From Pseudonocardia nigra (GTDB lineage Bacteria; Actinomycetota; Actinomycetes; Mycobacteriales; Pseudonocardiaceae), in assembly GCF_019396355.1 (NCBI RefSeq), contig NZ_JAHKRK010000013.1, forward strand, positions 1 through 64,000: a stretch of DNA of 64,000 nucleotides, in the 5' to 3' direction. Of this stretch, positions 51,836-62,695 are shown in pieces (the first letter of the stretch is position 1; each line of letters starts with the position of its first letter). The notes beneath the pieces are model-generated. The model saw only the letters and a list, made by a program, of their open reading frames with translations, made no database searches and was not told where the DNA came from. Position numbers and translations under genes: made by a program.

Positions 51836-51861
51836 GCAGCGGAGCGTATCCGCACCGTCGA

Positions 51862-51871
51862 TAACTTGTTA
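51862..51871. promoter_or_regulatory. possible MurR-type operator
   Basis: TAAC-tt-GTTA inverted repeat, 27 bp upstream of the regulator start and AT-rich against the background. A TTGACC box lies at 51899-51904 for the divergent operon. Confidence 0.4.
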
Positions 51872-51996
51872 CATCTGGATGCGAGTCTGCGACAACTCTT
51901 GACCACCGCTCGGCGCTGTGGTCCTGTAGCCGCCAACAGCAGCGGCGCAGCCCAACAGGCCGCACCCGATCCCGCGCGAGTGGAGGTCCAGGCGAG

Positions 51997-53562
51997 ATGC
52001 TTCGAGACGTGTTGAGGAGCCGGCGGGGGGTGCGGCTCGGTGCGTTCGCGGTGGCGGGGGCGGTGCTGCTCAGCGCGTGCTCGGGCTCCGGTGGCGGCGA
52101 CGCGCCCGCGGGCGGCGGCACTGCCGGGCCCGGCGGCCTCGTCATCGGCGCCACCTCCGACCCCGACACCCTCTTCCCCTGGAAGGCCACGCAGTTCCAG
52201 GCCGTCAACGTGCTGGAACAGCTCTACGGCACGCTCACCGAGCTGGACGAGGACCTCGAGGTCGTGCCCGGGCTCACGGAGTCGTGGCAGCTCTCCGAGG
52301 ACGGCACCACCCTCACCCTGACGCTGCGCCAGGGCGTCACGTTCGCCGACGGCAGCACGTTCGACTCCGCCGACGTCAAGTCCTCCCTCGACCGGATCCG
52401 CGAGGAGGCGACGGGTGCCGTCGCGGCCGCGAGCCTGGCCTCGGTCACCGCGGTGGAGGCGCCCGACCCCTCCACGGTCGTGCTCACGCTGTCCGGCCCC
52501 GACGCCGGCATCCTCGCCGCGCTGGCGTCGGTGAACCTCGCGATGCTCTCCAGCGAGGACACCGAGGAGACCCTCGCCGAGACGTCGAACGGCACCGGCG
52601 CGTTCACGTTCGCCGAGCGCTCGCCGAACGAGTCGATCACCCTCACGGCCAACGAGTCCTTCTGGGGCGGCGCGCCCGCGCTGTCCTCGCTCGAGTTCCG
52701 GGTGATCCCGGACGAGACGTCGATCGTCTCGGCGCTGCAGTCCGGCAACGTGCAGTTCGCGGTGTTCGACGACCCGCTGGTCGCGCAGAGCGCGGAGGCC
52801 TCCGGGGTGCAGATCACGAAGACTCCGCAGCTGTCGTACCACGCCCTGCAGCTCAACGCCCGCAAGGCGCCACTGGACGACGTCGACGTGCGGCTGGCGA
52901 TCCAGTGCGCCATCGACCGCCAGCAGGTGCTCGACACCGCGGCGCTCGGCGAGGGGGAGGTGACCGGGCCGATCACCTCCCCGGCCTACCGCTCCGACCC
53001 GGCGGCGCGCCCGTGCCCACAGCGCGACGTCGCGAAGGCGAAGGAGTACCTCGCGCAGGCCGGCCACGCGGGCGGTCTGACGATCTCGACGATCGTCTCC
53101 CAGGGCGAGTACGCCACGTCGGTCAACGAGGCCACGAACATCCAGGCGCAGCTGGCCGAGGCCGGTATCACGATGAACCTCGAGGTGCTGGAGTCCGGCG
53201 CCTACGTCGACCGCTGGGTGGCCGCCGACTTCCAGAGCGCCGTGGCGCTCAACGGCGGCCGGCCGGACCCGGACGGCATGTACGGGCGGTACTTCACGAG
53301 CACGGGCAACCTCAACGAGGTCGCGGGCTACAGCTCGCCCACACTGGACGGGCTGTTCGCCCAGGGCAAGGCCACCGCCGACCCCGCCGAGCGCAAGGCG
53401 ATCTACGAGCAGGTCTCGGCCGAGCTGGAGAACAACGCGGCCTGGGTGTGGCTCTTCACCAGCTTCACCTACACCGCCACGACCCCCGACGTCAGCGGCT
53501 TCACGCCGATGGCCAACGGCTCGCTGAAGTTCCTGCGCGAGACCACCGTCAGCGGGTCATGA
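51997..53562 (+). CDS. ABC transporter substrate-binding lipoprotein (family 5)
   Basis: 521 aa. Signal peptide with lipobox LLSAC, Cys28 being the lipidated residue, and SRR in the n-region. SBP family 5 core: WQLSEDGTTLTLTLRQGVTF and FADGSTFDSADV near residues 100-130. Family members bind oligopeptides, nickel or glycoconjugates. Context with MurQ and AnmK suggests muropeptides. First gene of an operon with 4-bp overlaps throughout. Confidence 0.92.
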   Translation: MLRDVLRSRRGVRLGAFAVAGAVLLSACSGSGGGDAPAGGGTAGPGGLVIGATSDPDTLFPWKATQFQAVNVLEQLYGTLTELDEDLEVVPGLTESWQLSEDGTTLTLTLRQGVTFADGSTFDSADVKSSLDRIREEATGAVAAASLASVTAVEAPDPSTVVLTLSGPDAGILAALASVNLAMLSSEDTEETLAETSNGTGAFTFAERSPNESITLTANESFWGGAPALSSLEFRVIPDETSIVSALQSGNVQFAVFDDPLVAQSAEASGVQITKTPQLSYHALQLNARKAPLDDVDVRLAIQCAIDRQQVLDTAALGEGEVTGPITSPAYRSDPAARPCPQRDVAKAKEYLAQAGHAGGLTISTIVSQGEYATSVNEATNIQAQLAEAGITMNLEVLESGAYVDRWVAADFQSAVALNGGRPDPDGMYGRYFTSTGNLNEVAGYSSPTLDGLFAQGKATADPAERKAIYEQVSAELENNAAWVWLFTSFTYTATTPDVSGFTPMANGSLKFLRETTVSGS

Positions 53563-54527
53563 CCACGATCCTCCGGCATCCACTGGCCAGGCGGCTCCTC
53601 GAGGCCGTCCTCACCCTCCTCGGCGTGGCCGTCCTGGTCTTCGTCATGCTCCGGGCGATCCCCGGCGACCAGATCACGGCCGGCCTCGGCACCGAGGCCG
53701 CTGCGCTCACCCCCGCGCAGCGCGCGGCACTGGAGGCCTACTACGGGCTCGACCAGCCCCTGGTGGTGCAGTTCTTCACCTGGCTCGGCGCCGTCCTCGC
53801 GGGCAACCTGGGCGCGTCGGAGCGCAGCGGCCAGTCGGTGCTGGAGATGACCGCGGCGGCCCTGCCGATCACGCTCGAGCTGGCGGTGTTGTCGCTGGTC
53901 GTCGGGCTGGTCCTCGGGGTCGCCGCGGCCATGCTGTCGGCGTCGCGGCCGAACTCCGCCCGCGACGCCGTCGGCCAGACGTTCGGCCTGGCCGGGCTGT
54001 CGATCCCGGCGTTCCTGCTGGGCTCGGCGCTGCTGGCGGCGTCGGCGCGGTTCCTCGGCTACAACCCCAACGCCGAGCAGTTCGCGCCGCTCTTCACGAA
54101 TCCGGCGCTCAACCTCCAGCAGATGCTCATGCCGGCGCTGGTGCTCGGGTTCGGGCTCGCCGCCCCGATCATGCGGACGGCCCGCTCGGCGTTGCTGGAG
54201 GTCCGGTCCCAGGACTTCGTGCGCACCGCCCGAGGCAAGGGCGTGGGACCGCGGCGGATCCAGTACCGGCACGTGCTGCGCGGCGCACTCGTGCCGATCG
54301 TGACGATGACCGGCCTGCAGTTCGGCTACCTGCTCGGCGGGGCCGTCGTCGTCGAGCAGATCTTCTCCGTGCCGGGGATCGGCCGCCAGGTGCTCCTCGG
54401 GATCCAACAGAAGGAGTACGCCGTCGTGCAGAGCACGGTGCTCGTCATCGCGCTGACGTTCGTGCTGGTCAACCTGGCGACGGACCTGCTGTACCGCGTC
54501 ATCGACCCACGGGTGCGTGCGGCATGA
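53559..54527 (+). CDS. ABC transporter permease (DppB-like)
   Basis: 322 aa. Six hydrophobic segments; the N-terminal VFVMLRAIPGD and the ATPase-contact EAA loop LLEVRSQDFVRTARGKGVGP are typical of DppB/OppB. 4-bp overlaps with both neighbours. Confidence 0.93.
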   Translation: MTTILRHPLARRLLEAVLTLLGVAVLVFVMLRAIPGDQITAGLGTEAAALTPAQRAALEAYYGLDQPLVVQFFTWLGAVLAGNLGASERSGQSVLEMTAAALPITLELAVLSLVVGLVLGVAAAMLSASRPNSARDAVGQTFGLAGLSIPAFLLGSALLAASARFLGYNPNAEQFAPLFTNPALNLQQMLMPALVLGFGLAAPIMRTARSALLEVRSQDFVRTARGKGVGPRRIQYRHVLRGALVPIVTMTGLQFGYLLGGAVVVEQIFSVPGIGRQVLLGIQQKEYAVVQSTVLVIALTFVLVNLATDLLYRVIDPRVRAA

Positions 54528-55411
54528 CGGCCGACGTCGCCACCGGGGTCGGGCCGGCTGCGGCCCCGGGCCGGAGGGGTCTGCTGCGGCGGACGCTCGC
54601 GAGCCGCAGCGGGCTGGTCGGCGCCGTGCTCGTCGGGATCGTGGTGCTCGCCGCACTGGCCGCCGCCGTCGGTGCGCTGCCGTTCGACGCCATCAGCCAG
54701 AACCCCGCCGACCGCCTGCAGGGGCCGTCGGCGACGCACTGGTTCGGCACCGACCAGTTCGGCCGGGACGTGTTCGCCCGCTCCGCGGCGGGCGCGGCGA
54801 ACTCGCTGCTCATCGCCGTGGTCGCCGTCGCGATCGCCACGGCCGTCGGCACCGTCTCCGGGGTGGTTGCCGGCTTCTTCGGCGGGTGGTCCGGCCGTTC
54901 GATCCTCGGGGTGACGAACGTGCTGTTCGCGTTCCCCCCGCTGCTGCTGGCGCTGGCGCTGGCGTCGGCGTTCCAGCGCAACTGGCTGACGGTGGCGATC
55001 GCCATCGCGATCGTCTACACCCCGATCTTCGTGCGGGTGACGCGCGGCCCGGTCCTGTCACTGCGCGAGGCCGACTTCGTCCGGGCCGCGACCGTCCTCG
55101 GGTTCTCCTCGCTGCGCACGCTGGCCCGGCACGTGCTGCCGAACATCGCCCCGATCGTGATCGTGCAGATCACGCTCTCGCTGTCCTGGGCGGTGCTGAC
55201 CGAGGCATCGCTGAGCTTCCTCGGGCTCGGCACCCCTCCCCCGGCCCCGTCCCTGGGCTCGATGGTGCTGGAGGCGCGGGTGCTGGTGAACGTCGCGTGG
55301 TGGACGATGGCCGCCCCCGGCGCCGTGATCGTCGCGCTCGTCGTGGGGCTCAACCTGCTCGGCGACGGGGTGCGCGACGCGCTCGACCCGAAGAACGGAG
55401 AGCGTGGATGA
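54524..55411 (+). CDS. ABC transporter permease (DppC-like)
   Basis: 295 aa. N-terminal extension, then [20 protein letters not shown] (a DppC signature) and EAA loop [16 protein letters not shown]. Six hydrophobic segments. Stop overlaps murQ by 4 bp (ATGA). Confidence 0.93.
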   Translation: MTADVATGVGPAAAPGRRGLLRRTLASRSGLVGAVLVGIVVLAALAAAVGALPFDAISQNPADRLQGPSATHWFGTDQFGRDVFARSAAGAANSLLIAVVAVAIATAVGTVSGVVAGFFGGWSGRSILGVTNVLFAFPPLLLALALASAFQRNWLTVAIAIAIVYTPIFVRVTRGPVLSLREADFVRAATVLGFSSLRTLARHVLPNIAPIVIVQITLSLSWAVLTEASLSFLGLGTPPPAPSLGSMVLEARVLVNVAWWTMAAPGAVIVALVVGLNLLGDGVRDALDPKNGERG

Positions 55412-56463
55412 CCGGGTTCGCGGGCGAGCCGGACGAGCCGAACGGATTGCAGCAAAGCCACTTTGCTGCAACCACGTTGCGGGAAAGTGGCTTTGCTGCA
55501 ACGGCGGATGGGGCTGCAACGGCGGATGGGGCTGCAACGGCGGATGGGGCTGCAACCCCGGGTGGGGACCTCGGCGGGCTCGAGACCGAGCAGGCCGACC
55601 CGCGCTACGCGGGGATCGACACGGCGAGCGTCGGCGAGCTCGCCGCGCTGATGAACGAGGCCGACGCGGAGGTCCCGGCCGCCGTCCGCGCCGCGCTCCC
55701 GCAGATCGTGCCGGCGATCGAGGCCGTGGTCGAGCGGATGCGCTCGGGCGGACGGCTGCTCTACGTCGGCGCCGGGACGCCCGGCCGGATCGGGGTGCTC
55801 GACGCGTCGGAGTGCCCGCCCACCTTCGGCACTCCGCCCGAGCTGGTCCGCGGCGTCATCGCGGGCGGCCGGGACGCGGTGTTCGCCGCCCAGGAGGGCG
55901 TGGAGGACGACGAGGACGCCGGTCGCGCCGCGATCGCCGGCGAGGACGTCCGCCCGGTCGACTCGGTGGTGGGCCTCGCGGCGAGCGGGCGCACCTCGTT
56001 CGTCGTGGCCGCCGTCGCGGAGGCGCGGGCACGCGGGGCGCTGACCGTCGGGCTGTCGTGCAACGCCGACACCCCGCTCTCCGCCGCGGCCGAGTACGCC
56101 ATCGAGGTGCTGGTGGGCCGCGAGGTCGTCGCCGGGTCCACCCGGCTCAAGGCGGGCACCGCGCAGAAGCTGGTGCTCAACATGTTCTCGACGATCGTGA
56201 TGGTCCGGCTCGGCAAGACCTACGGGAACCTCATGGTCGATCTGCACGCCTCCAACGGCAAGCTGCGGGAGCGGGCGATCCGCATGGTCACGACGGTCAC
56301 GGGCGCTTCGCGGGACCGTGCCGCGGCCGCGCTCGAGGCGTCCGACATGCAGGTGAAGCTCGCGATCCTGCGCCTGGAGAGCGGGCTCGACGAGGCACAG
56401 GCCGAGGTCCGGCTCGCCGCCACCGGCGGCAGCCTGCGGGCGGCGATGGAGGGAGAGCGGTGA
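55408..56463 (+). CDS. murQ: N-acetylmuramic acid 6-phosphate etherase
   Basis: 351 aa. MurQ cleaves the lactyl ether of MurNAc-6-P to give GlcNAc-6-P and lactate. SIS-domain motifs: [41 protein letters not shown] and [16 protein letters not shown] (each read in parts). An odd N-terminal extension of about 60 residues is encoded by an inverted repeat and three exact 18-bp direct repeats (ATADGA x3). The usual family start would be near [15 protein letters not shown]. Upstream ATG at 55408 has GGAGAG and overlaps the permease stop, so it is probably the true start. Confidence 0.92.
   Translation: MTGFAGEPDEPNGLQQSHFAATTLRESGFAATADGAATADGAATADGAATPGGDLGGLETEQADPRYAGIDTASVGELAALMNEADAEVPAAVRAALPQIVPAIEAVVERMRSGGRLLYVGAGTPGRIGVLDASECPPTFGTPPELVRGVIAGGRDAVFAAQEGVEDDEDAGRAAIAGEDVRPVDSVVGLAASGRTSFVVAAVAEARARGALTVGLSCNADTPLSAAAEYAIEVLVGREVVAGSTRLKAGTAQKLVLNMFSTIVMVRLGKTYGNLMVDLHASNGKLRERAIRMVTTVTGASRDRAAAALEASDMQVKLAILRLESGLDEAQAEVRLAATGGSLRAAMEGER
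55446..55553 (+). repeat. inverted plus tandem repeats inside the murQ 5' coding region
   Basis: TTGCAGCAAAGCCACTTTGC is repeated in related and inverted form from 55446 to 55499 (TTTGCTGCAAC ends at 55472 and again at 55502). Three exact 18-bp units AACGGCGGATGGGGCTGC follow at 55500-55517, 55518-55535 and 55536-55553. All keep the reading frame. Confidence 0.85.
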
Positions 56464-57641
56464 AGGTCCTCGGCATGATCTCCGGGACGTCGCACGACGG
56501 GATCGACGCCGCCGTCGTCGACTTCGGCTTGCACGGCGACGAGCTCCAGGGGCAGGTCACGGCCACGTCGAGCACGCCCTACGACCCGGCGCTGCGGGCC
56601 CGGATCCTCGCAGCACTCCCGCCCGCCTCGACGACGCTCGCCGAGGTCTGCGAGCTGGACACGCTCATCGGGCAGGCCTTCGCCGACGCGGCCGACAAGC
56701 TCGTGGCCGCGGCGTCCGTCGACGCGGTGTGCTCCCACGGGCAGACCGTCTTCCACTGGGTGGACGGCACCCATGCGCTCGGCACGCTGCAGCTGGGGCA
56801 GCCCGCGTGGATCGCGGAACGGCTCGGCGTGCCGGTGGTCGCCGACGTCCGGATCCGCGACATCGCCGTCGGCGGCCAGGGCGCGCCCCTGGTGTCCTAC
56901 CTCGACACCCTGTTGCTCGGGGCGCTGCCGGGCCGTCCCGCCGCGCTGAACCTCGGCGGCATCGCGAACATGACCGTGCCCGGTGCCGCCGGCGGGGCAC
57001 TGGCCTGGGACATCGGCCCGGCCAACGCGCTGGTCGACGCCGCGGTGCTGCGCACCGGCGCCCACCCCGCGGGCTACGACGCCAACGGCGCGATCGCCGC
57101 GCGCGGCCGGGTCGACGAGGACCTGCTCGCCGATCTGCTCACCGAGCCCTACTACCGGCTGCCCGCGCCGAAGAGCACCGGCAAGGAGCTGTTCCACGAC
57201 GGCTACGTCGCCGCCGCGCTCGCCCGGCACGGCCGTCCCGTCGAGCCGGCCGACCTCATCGCCACGCTCACCGCGCTCACCGCGCAGATGGTGGCCGACG
57301 CGGTGCGCGCCGCCGGCGTCGACACCCTCGTGGTCTCGGGCGGCGGCTGTGCCAACCCGACGATGATGCGGATGCTCGCCGACCGCCTCGCCGGCGTGCG
57401 GATCGTGACCTCGGCCGAGCTGGGGGCGCCGCCGTCGGACAAGGAGGCGATCGCGTTCGCGCTGATCGGCTGGCAGACGCTGCACGGGCTGCCCGCGACG
57501 CTGCCGACGTGCACCGGCGCGAGCGCCGCCCGCGTCCTCGGCGCGATCACCCCGGGGGCTGGCCCGCTGCGGCTGCCGGAGCCGCTGACCGGCGCGCCGA
57601 CCGCGCTGCGGCTCACGGTCGCCGAGGGGGTGGCGGTGTGA
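56460..57641 (+). CDS. anmK: anhydro-N-acetylmuramic acid kinase
   Basis: 393 aa from GTG. Phosphorylates and opens 1,6-anhydro-MurNAc to MurNAc-6-P. Motifs: [17 protein letters not shown] at the N-terminus (with Asp of the ATP-binding site), [29 protein letters not shown] and [13 protein letters not shown] overlaps murQ's stop. Supplies MurQ's substrate. Confidence 0.95.
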   Translation: MKVLGMISGTSHDGIDAAVVDFGLHGDELQGQVTATSSTPYDPALRARILAALPPASTTLAEVCELDTLIGQAFADAADKLVAAASVDAVCSHGQTVFHWVDGTHALGTLQLGQPAWIAERLGVPVVADVRIRDIAVGGQGAPLVSYLDTLLLGALPGRPAALNLGGIANMTVPGAAGGALAWDIGPANALVDAAVLRTGAHPAGYDANGAIAARGRVDEDLLADLLTEPYYRLPAPKSTGKELFHDGYVAAALARHGRPVEPADLIATLTALTAQMVADAVRAAGVDTLVVSGGGCANPTMMRMLADRLAGVRIVTSAELGAPPSDKEAIAFALIGWQTLHGLPATLPTCTGASAARVLGAITPGAGPLRLPEPLTGAPTALRLTVAEGVAV

Positions 57642-58648
57642 AGGGCGGCCCGGAGACCGTAACCGCTGCGACCGTGACTGCAGGCGCCCCCGTGCTCGAG
57701 GTCCACGACCTCGCCGTGGCCGCCGGTCGCCGCCGTCCCGTCGAGATCGTGCACGGGATCTACCTCACCCTGCGCCGCGGCGAGACCGTCGGGGTCGTCG
57801 GGGAGAGCGGGTCGGGCAAGTCGGTCACGATGCTCGCCCTGATGCGGTTGCTAGGCGACCCGCTGCGGATCACCCGCGGCAGCGTGCAGTTCCAGGGCCG
57901 CGACCTCGCCACGCTGAGCGAGCCGGAGATGCGCGGGCTGCGGGGCCGCGCGATCGCGATTGTCTACCAGGACCCGATGACCTCGCTGAACCCCTTCATG
58001 CGGGTGGGCGATCAGGTCATGGAGGCCCTGCGAGTGCACGGCGTCGACGCCGACGCGGCCCGCGCCCGCACGCTGGAGCTGTTCGCCCGGGTCGGGATCC
58101 CCGACCCGGAACGGACGAGCCGCTCCTATCCCCACGAGTTCTCCGGCGGGATGCGGCAGCGGGTCGTCATCGCGATGGCGCTCGCGCTGCGGCCAACCCT
58201 CCTCATCGCCGACGAGCCCACCACCGCGCTCGACGTCACCATCCAGCAGCAGATCCTCGCCCTCGTCGCCGAGCTGCAGCGCGAGATGGGCATGACGACG
58301 ATCTGGGTCACTCATGACCTCGGCGTCGTCGCGCGGCTGGTCGAGCGCGTGATCGTGATGTACGGCGGGCACGTCGTGGAGGACGCGCCGGTGCAGCAGG
58401 TCTTCGCCGCACCGCAGCACCCCTACACCGAGCGGCTGCTGGCGTCGCTGCCCAACCCCGCCGACGACGCCCGTCCGCCGCTCGCCCAGATCCCCGGCCG
58501 CCCGCCGCTGCCCACCGAGCAGGTGCAGGGGTGTGTGTTCCGGCCGCGCTGCCCACAGGCCCGCGAGGTGTGCCTGGAGCAGCCCCCGCTGCTGGAGCGC
58601 GCGGCCGGCCGGGCCGCGTGCTGGGTCCCCCCGGAGGAGTGGACGTGA
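57638..58648 (+). CDS. ABC transporter ATPase (DppD-like)
   Basis: 336 aa from GTG. Walker [10 protein letters not shown]-loop [11 protein letters not shown], signature FSGGMRQRV, Walker [13 protein letters not shown], and the C-terminal Cys-rich iron-sulfur-like motif [14 protein letters not shown] found in DppD/OppD. Energises the peptide-type uptake system with the next gene. 4-bp overlap with anmK. Confidence 0.93.
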   Translation: MKGGPETVTAATVTAGAPVLEVHDLAVAAGRRRPVEIVHGIYLTLRRGETVGVVGESGSGKSVTMLALMRLLGDPLRITRGSVQFQGRDLATLSEPEMRGLRGRAIAIVYQDPMTSLNPFMRVGDQVMEALRVHGVDADAARARTLELFARVGIPDPERTSRSYPHEFSGGMRQRVVIAMALALRPTLLIADEPTTALDVTIQQQILALVAELQREMGMTTIWVTHDLGVVARLVERVIVMYGGHVVEDAPVQQVFAAPQHPYTERLLASLPNPADDARPPLAQIPGRPPLPTEQVQGCVFRPRCPQAREVCLEQPPLLERAAGRAACWVPPEEWT

Positions 58649-59616
58649 TGCTCGAGGCGATCGACCTGGTCAAGCGCTTCCCGGTGCGCGAGTCGGATGC
58701 CGTCGTGCACGCCCTCAACGGCGTGTCGCTGACCCTGGCCGCCGGCGAGACGCTCGGCATCGTCGGCGAGTCCGGTTGCGGCAAGTCGACGCTGGCGAAG
58801 GTGCTGGTGCGCCTGGAGGACCCCACGTCGGGGCGCGTGGTGCTCGACGGCGTCGACCTCACCGCGCTGCGGGGCCGGAAACTCCGCGAGCAGCGGCGGC
58901 GGATCCAGATGGTGTTCCAGGACCCGTACTCGTCACTGGACCCGCGGCAGTCGGTCGGCAACGCGCTCGAGGAGGTGCTCACGGTCCACCGGATCGGCGC
59001 CTCGGCCCGCGACCGCGGCCGCCGGGTCGTGGAGCTGCTCGACCTCGTCGGGCTCTCCGAGGCCTTCGCCCAGCGGCTGCCGCACGAGATGTCCGGCGGG
59101 CAGCGCCAGCGCGTCGGGATCGCACGGGCGCTCGCCGTGGAGCCGCGGGTGCTGCTGCTCGACGAGCCGGTGTCCGCGCTGGACGTCTCGGTGCGCGCCG
59201 AGGTGATGAACCTGCTGGTGCACCTGCGCACGGAGCTGCAGCTGGCGTACGTCTTCATCAGCCACGACGTGGCGATGGTGCGCCAGATCAGCGACCGCGT
59301 CGCCGTCATGTACTTCGGACGCGTGGTTGAGGACGGCGGCTGGAAGGACGTGCTCGACTCGCCGTTGCACCCCTACACCTCCGGGCTGCGCGGCGCGGTC
59401 CCCGTGCCGGACCCGACGCTGGCCCAGCCGCTCGCGGCCACCGTCATCGGCGAGGTGCCCAACCCCGTCGCGCCGCCGTCGGGGTGCCCGTTCCACCCGC
59501 GCTGCCCGCTGGCCGAGGACGTCTGCCGCACCGACCTGCCGCCGCTCGAGGAGATCCGCTCCGGGCACCGGGCGGCCTGCCACGTGGCGGCCCGGTCGCT
59601 GTTCGCCACCCGATGA
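58648..59616 (+). CDS. ABC transporter ATPase (DppF-like)
   Basis: 322 aa. Walker [11 protein letters not shown]-loop [12 protein letters not shown], signature MSGGQRQRV, Walker [13 protein letters not shown]-terminal [14 protein letters not shown]. Second ATPase of the heterodimer. Start ATG overlaps the stop of the preceding gene. Confidence 0.93.
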   Translation: MLEAIDLVKRFPVRESDAVVHALNGVSLTLAAGETLGIVGESGCGKSTLAKVLVRLEDPTSGRVVLDGVDLTALRGRKLREQRRRIQMVFQDPYSSLDPRQSVGNALEEVLTVHRIGASARDRGRRVVELLDLVGLSEAFAQRLPHEMSGGQRQRVGIARALAVEPRVLLLDEPVSALDVSVRAEVMNLLVHLRTELQLAYVFISHDVAMVRQISDRVAVMYFGRVVEDGGWKDVLDSPLHPYTSGLRGAVPVPDPTLAQPLAATVIGEVPNPVAPPSGCPFHPRCPLAEDVCRTDLPPLEEIRSGHRAACHVAARSLFATR

Positions 59617-60065
59617 TCCGGCCGGCGCGCGCCGACGACCTCGGCGGCGTCGTCGAGGTGTTCCTGGCCTGCTGGACGACGAGCTACGCCTCGTTCGACC
59701 TGCCCGCGATGGACCGCGACCGCGCCACCGGCCTGTGGCGAACGGCACTCGCGGACTCGGCGGCTTTCATCGCCGAGGACGGCGCCGTCCTCGGTGTCAC
59801 GCGCTGCACGGCGGCGGCCGGTCGGGTCGACAGCCTCTACGTGCACCCACGGGCCCAGGGCACCGGGTTGGGCGTGCGGCTGCTCGCCACGTGCACCGAA
59901 CACCTGCGGGAGGCCGGGGCGCGGACGGCCACGCTGTGGGTCTTCGCCCCGAACGCGCCCGCCCGCGCCTTCTACGAGCGGCAGGGGTGGCGGCCCACCG
60001 GACGCGAGCGCGTCGAGCCGGAGTACGGCGTGCCGGAGATCGAGCTCGAACGGTCGCTCGCGTGA
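59613..60065 (+). CDS. GNAT family N-acetyltransferase
   Basis: 150 aa. Acetyl-CoA loop [16 protein letters not shown] and the C-terminal [15 protein letters not shown]. Overlaps the ATPase gene by 4 bp, so part of the operon. It may acetylate a sugar or peptide product of wall recycling; inferred. Confidence 0.9.
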   Translation: MIRPARADDLGGVVEVFLACWTTSYASFDLPAMDRDRATGLWRTALADSAAFIAEDGAVLGVTRCTAAAGRVDSLYVHPRAQGTGLGVRLLATCTEHLREAGARTATLWVFAPNAPARAFYERQGWRPTGRERVEPEYGVPEIELERSLA

Positions 60066-60249
60066 GGGTGCAGGTCGCGGGGCAACTGGTGCGCGAGCCG
60101 ACACGAGGTGCACCAGCGGCACCTTCCCCCCGTGATCGCTACAAACGGGACCAGAGCGACACATATGGCGCCCACGTCCCACAACCGACGATCACCGCCC
60201 CTGGGCCCCTCACATGCGGACTCGCCCCCCGCCGGCAGGCGGTCCTGTC

Positions 60250-61347
60250 ATGACCGGCCTCGACGCGGTCGTGCGCGCGCTCGTCTCCCATGCCGACGAC
60301 GGGTGTGCACCCCCGCCAGGGGCCTGTCTCGCGGTGCGGGCGCCGGACGTCGACAGGGTCGCCGTCGCGGGGCACCGGCAGGTGCTCGGCGTGCCCGATC
60401 CGCTCCCGATGACCGCCACCACCAGCCACGACCTGGCGTCCGTCACGAAGGTGGCGGGCACGACGAGTGCGTTGCTGGCCCTCGCCTCCGCGGGCGGGCT
60501 CGACCTCGCCGACCCGGTGCGCCGGTACCTGCCCGGCGCCGGCCCGATGACGATCGACGATCTGCTGCTGCACCGCGCCGGGCTGTGGGAGTGGTGGCCG
60601 ACGTACTGCGACGTCACCGACCCCGACGCGGGTCGGCAGCTGGTGCGGGAGCTGCCGCTGCGGTACGCCCCGGGGGCCGGGCGGCACTACTCGGACCTCG
60701 GTTTCATGCTGCTCGGTCAGGTCGTCGAGGCCGCTGCGGGAGCCGCGCTGCCGGTCGCCGTCCGGGAACTGGTGCTCGACCCGGCCGGGATGACGCACAC
60801 GGCGTTCGGCGCGCCCGTGGGCGGCGAGGTCGCGGCGGGCGGGCTCGGTGACGTGATCGAACGGCGGATGCTCGACACCGGCGACCCCTACCCCGTCCCG
60901 CGCTCGGCCGCCGACTTCGCCGGGTGGCGCGAGCACGTCCTCGTCGGCGAGGTGGACGACGGGAACGCGTTCCACACCTTCGGCGGCGCGTCCGGGCACG
61001 CCGGGCTGTTCTCGACGGTCGAGGACCTGCTGCGGCTCGGCGACGCGCTGTGCCGCAGCGCGTCCGGGGACGGGCCGTGGCCGGCGCTCGGCGCGTTCCT
61101 CGCGGGCGGCCCGGACGCGGGCCAGTCCCGTGGCTTCCGCTCGTGGTCGACGACGGCCGCGGGCTGCACGGTCACCGCCTTCGGGCACCCTGGCTTCACC
61201 GGCAGCACTTTCGCGGTGCTGCCCGAGCACGCCGCGACCGTCGTCCTGGCCACGAACCGGCTGCACGTCAGCGGGCCGCCGGTGCCGAACGAGGCCATGT
61301 GGCGCCCGGCGCTCGACGCCGCGCACGCGGTGCTGCACGCCGGCTGA
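60250..61347 (+). CDS. serine hydrolase, beta-lactamase class C-like
   Basis: 365 aa from ATG at 60250; no signal peptide. SVTK (SxxK, about residue 64) in [16 protein letters not shown] as the YxN equivalent, and HAG as the C-terminal box. Penicillin-recognising fold. A homologous AmiE-like hydrolase sits in the murQ cluster of Bacillus subtilis, so a role in muropeptide processing is likely. 184 bp separate it from the GNAT gene. That gap holds no gene. Confidence 0.87.
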   Translation: MTGLDAVVRALVSHADDGCAPPPGACLAVRAPDVDRVAVAGHRQVLGVPDPLPMTATTSHDLASVTKVAGTTSALLALASAGGLDLADPVRRYLPGAGPMTIDDLLLHRAGLWEWWPTYCDVTDPDAGRQLVRELPLRYAPGAGRHYSDLGFMLLGQVVEAAAGAALPVAVRELVLDPAGMTHTAFGAPVGGEVAAGGLGDVIERRMLDTGDPYPVPRSAADFAGWREHVLVGEVDDGNAFHTFGGASGHAGLFSTVEDLLRLGDALCRSASGDGPWPALGAFLAGGPDAGQSRGFRSWSTTAAGCTVTAFGHPGFTGSTFAVLPEHAATVVLATNRLHVSGPPVPNEAMWRPALDAAHAVLHAG

Positions 61348-61423
61348 TCCACATCGACCCGGGTCGAGCCTGCGCGGCAACGGCCTCCCGGACCGCCGGG
61401 ACGGCGGCCGCTAGCCTCTCGAC

Positions 61424-62403
61424 ATGGTCGACCCGGCCCTGCTCGACTGGTTGCTCGACTCCGACCCGGCGCTGCGCTGGCAGGTCGAGCGCGACCTCGC
61501 GGGCGCGCCGCAGGAGGCGTGGGGTGCGACTCGCGCCCGGATCGCCAGGGAGGGGTTCGGAGCGCGACTGCTCGCGCTGCAGGATCCCGACGGGCAGTGG
61601 GCCGGCGGACCGTTCTTCCCGAGCGACTTCGACTTCCACGGCCCCGAGGCGGCCGAGGGCGCGGGGCAGCCGTGGACCGCGACGACGTGGACGCTCAACA
61701 CCCTCCGCGACTGGGGCCTCGACGCCGCCGCGCTCGCCGGCACAGCCGACCTGCTCGCCGCGAACAGCCGGTGGGACTACGACGACCTGCCGTACTGGGG
61801 CGGCGAGGTCGACTGCTGCATCAACGCCTACACGCTCGCCAACGGCTCGTGGCTCGGGGCCGACGTCTCGGGAATCGCCGATGGTTCCTCGACCACCGCA
61901 TGGCCGACGGCGGCTGGAACTGCGAATGGGTCGAGGACTCGACCCGCTCCTCGTTCCATTCCACGCTCAACTCCCTGAAGGGGCTGTTGTACTTGGAGGC
62001 CGCCACCGGCGGCTCCGACGCGCTGCGCACCGCCCGTCGGGCCGGCGAGGAGTACCTGCTGCAGCGTCGACTGCTGCGCACCCTGTCGACCGGCGAGCTC
62101 GTCGGGCCGTGGGCCACCCGGTTCGCCTACCCGTTCCGCTGGATCTACAGCGTGCTGAACGCGGCGGAGCACTTCCGGGCGGCGGCGCTGCACGACGAGG
62201 TCGCGCCCGATCCTCGGTTGGCGGAAGCGATCGAGGTGATCCGCGCCGCCCGCCGACCCGACGGCACCTGGCTGCAGGAACGCCGCCACCCCGGCCGGGT
62301 CTGGTTCGAGGTCGACGTGGCGCCCGGCGAGCCGTCCAAATGGCTCTCGTTCTACGGCACACGCGTACTCGCGTGGTGGGACGGGCGGCTCACGCCTGGC
62401 TGA
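61424..62403 (+). pseudogene. prenyltransferase/squalene-cyclase-like protein, frameshifted
   Basis: Frame one gives MVDPALLDWLLDSDPALRWQ through QDPDGQWAGG and ANSRWDYDDLPYWGGEVDCCINAYTLANGSWLG to about 61,878. The other frame continues WFLDHRMADGGWNCEWVEDSTRSSFHSTL to the stop at 62403. One missing base near 61,880 links them. The repeated DGxW and alpha-alpha pattern is that of terpene cyclase or prenyltransferase beta-type toroids; function unknown. TAGCCT lies 7 nt before the ATG. Confidence 0.75.
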
Positions 62404-62546
62404 GCTCGGTCGGCAGTACCTGCGCGAACGCGAACCGGGAGTGATCGTCGACGGCCACGCGGTCGAAGCGGATTCGGGCGGTGCGGCGCCGGTCCGCGAT
62501 GTCGCGGCCGAGTAGCCGCCATCCGCCGCCCCCGGGGATGTGCGTG
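62390..62546 (-). pseudogene. IS481-like transposase remnant
   Basis: A minus-strand stretch reads VTHIPGGGGWRLLGRD then VAVDDHSRFAFAQVLP and stops at 62390. This is the IS481/rve transposase region with the catalytic VDDHSR Asp. Neither the DNA-binding part nor the C-terminus is present and no inverted repeats were found, so it is a scrap. Confidence 0.7.
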
Positions 62547-62695
62547 ACCTATCGACGATCGACTATGGGGGTCATCGCGAGGTGACACGTTCCGGTGATA
62601 TCGGTTCCACTGTTACACATTGCTCCAGTCCCATTCGGCGCGAACGGACCGCAGCACCCGCTACGGCCGTCGCTTCGATATTCCTGGAGGAATTG
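62547..62695. promoter_or_regulatory. upstream region of phnA
   Basis: About 150 bp between the transposase scrap and phnA. GGAGG at 62686-62690 serves the GTG. A TACACATT box near 62,614-62,621 may be part of a promoter. No operator is clear. Confidence 0.35.

Noticed and set aside
60066-60249. Small gene between GNAT and the serine hydrolase
   Set aside because: No frame with a ribosome site; only a loose GTGATCGCT/AGCGACAC repeat.
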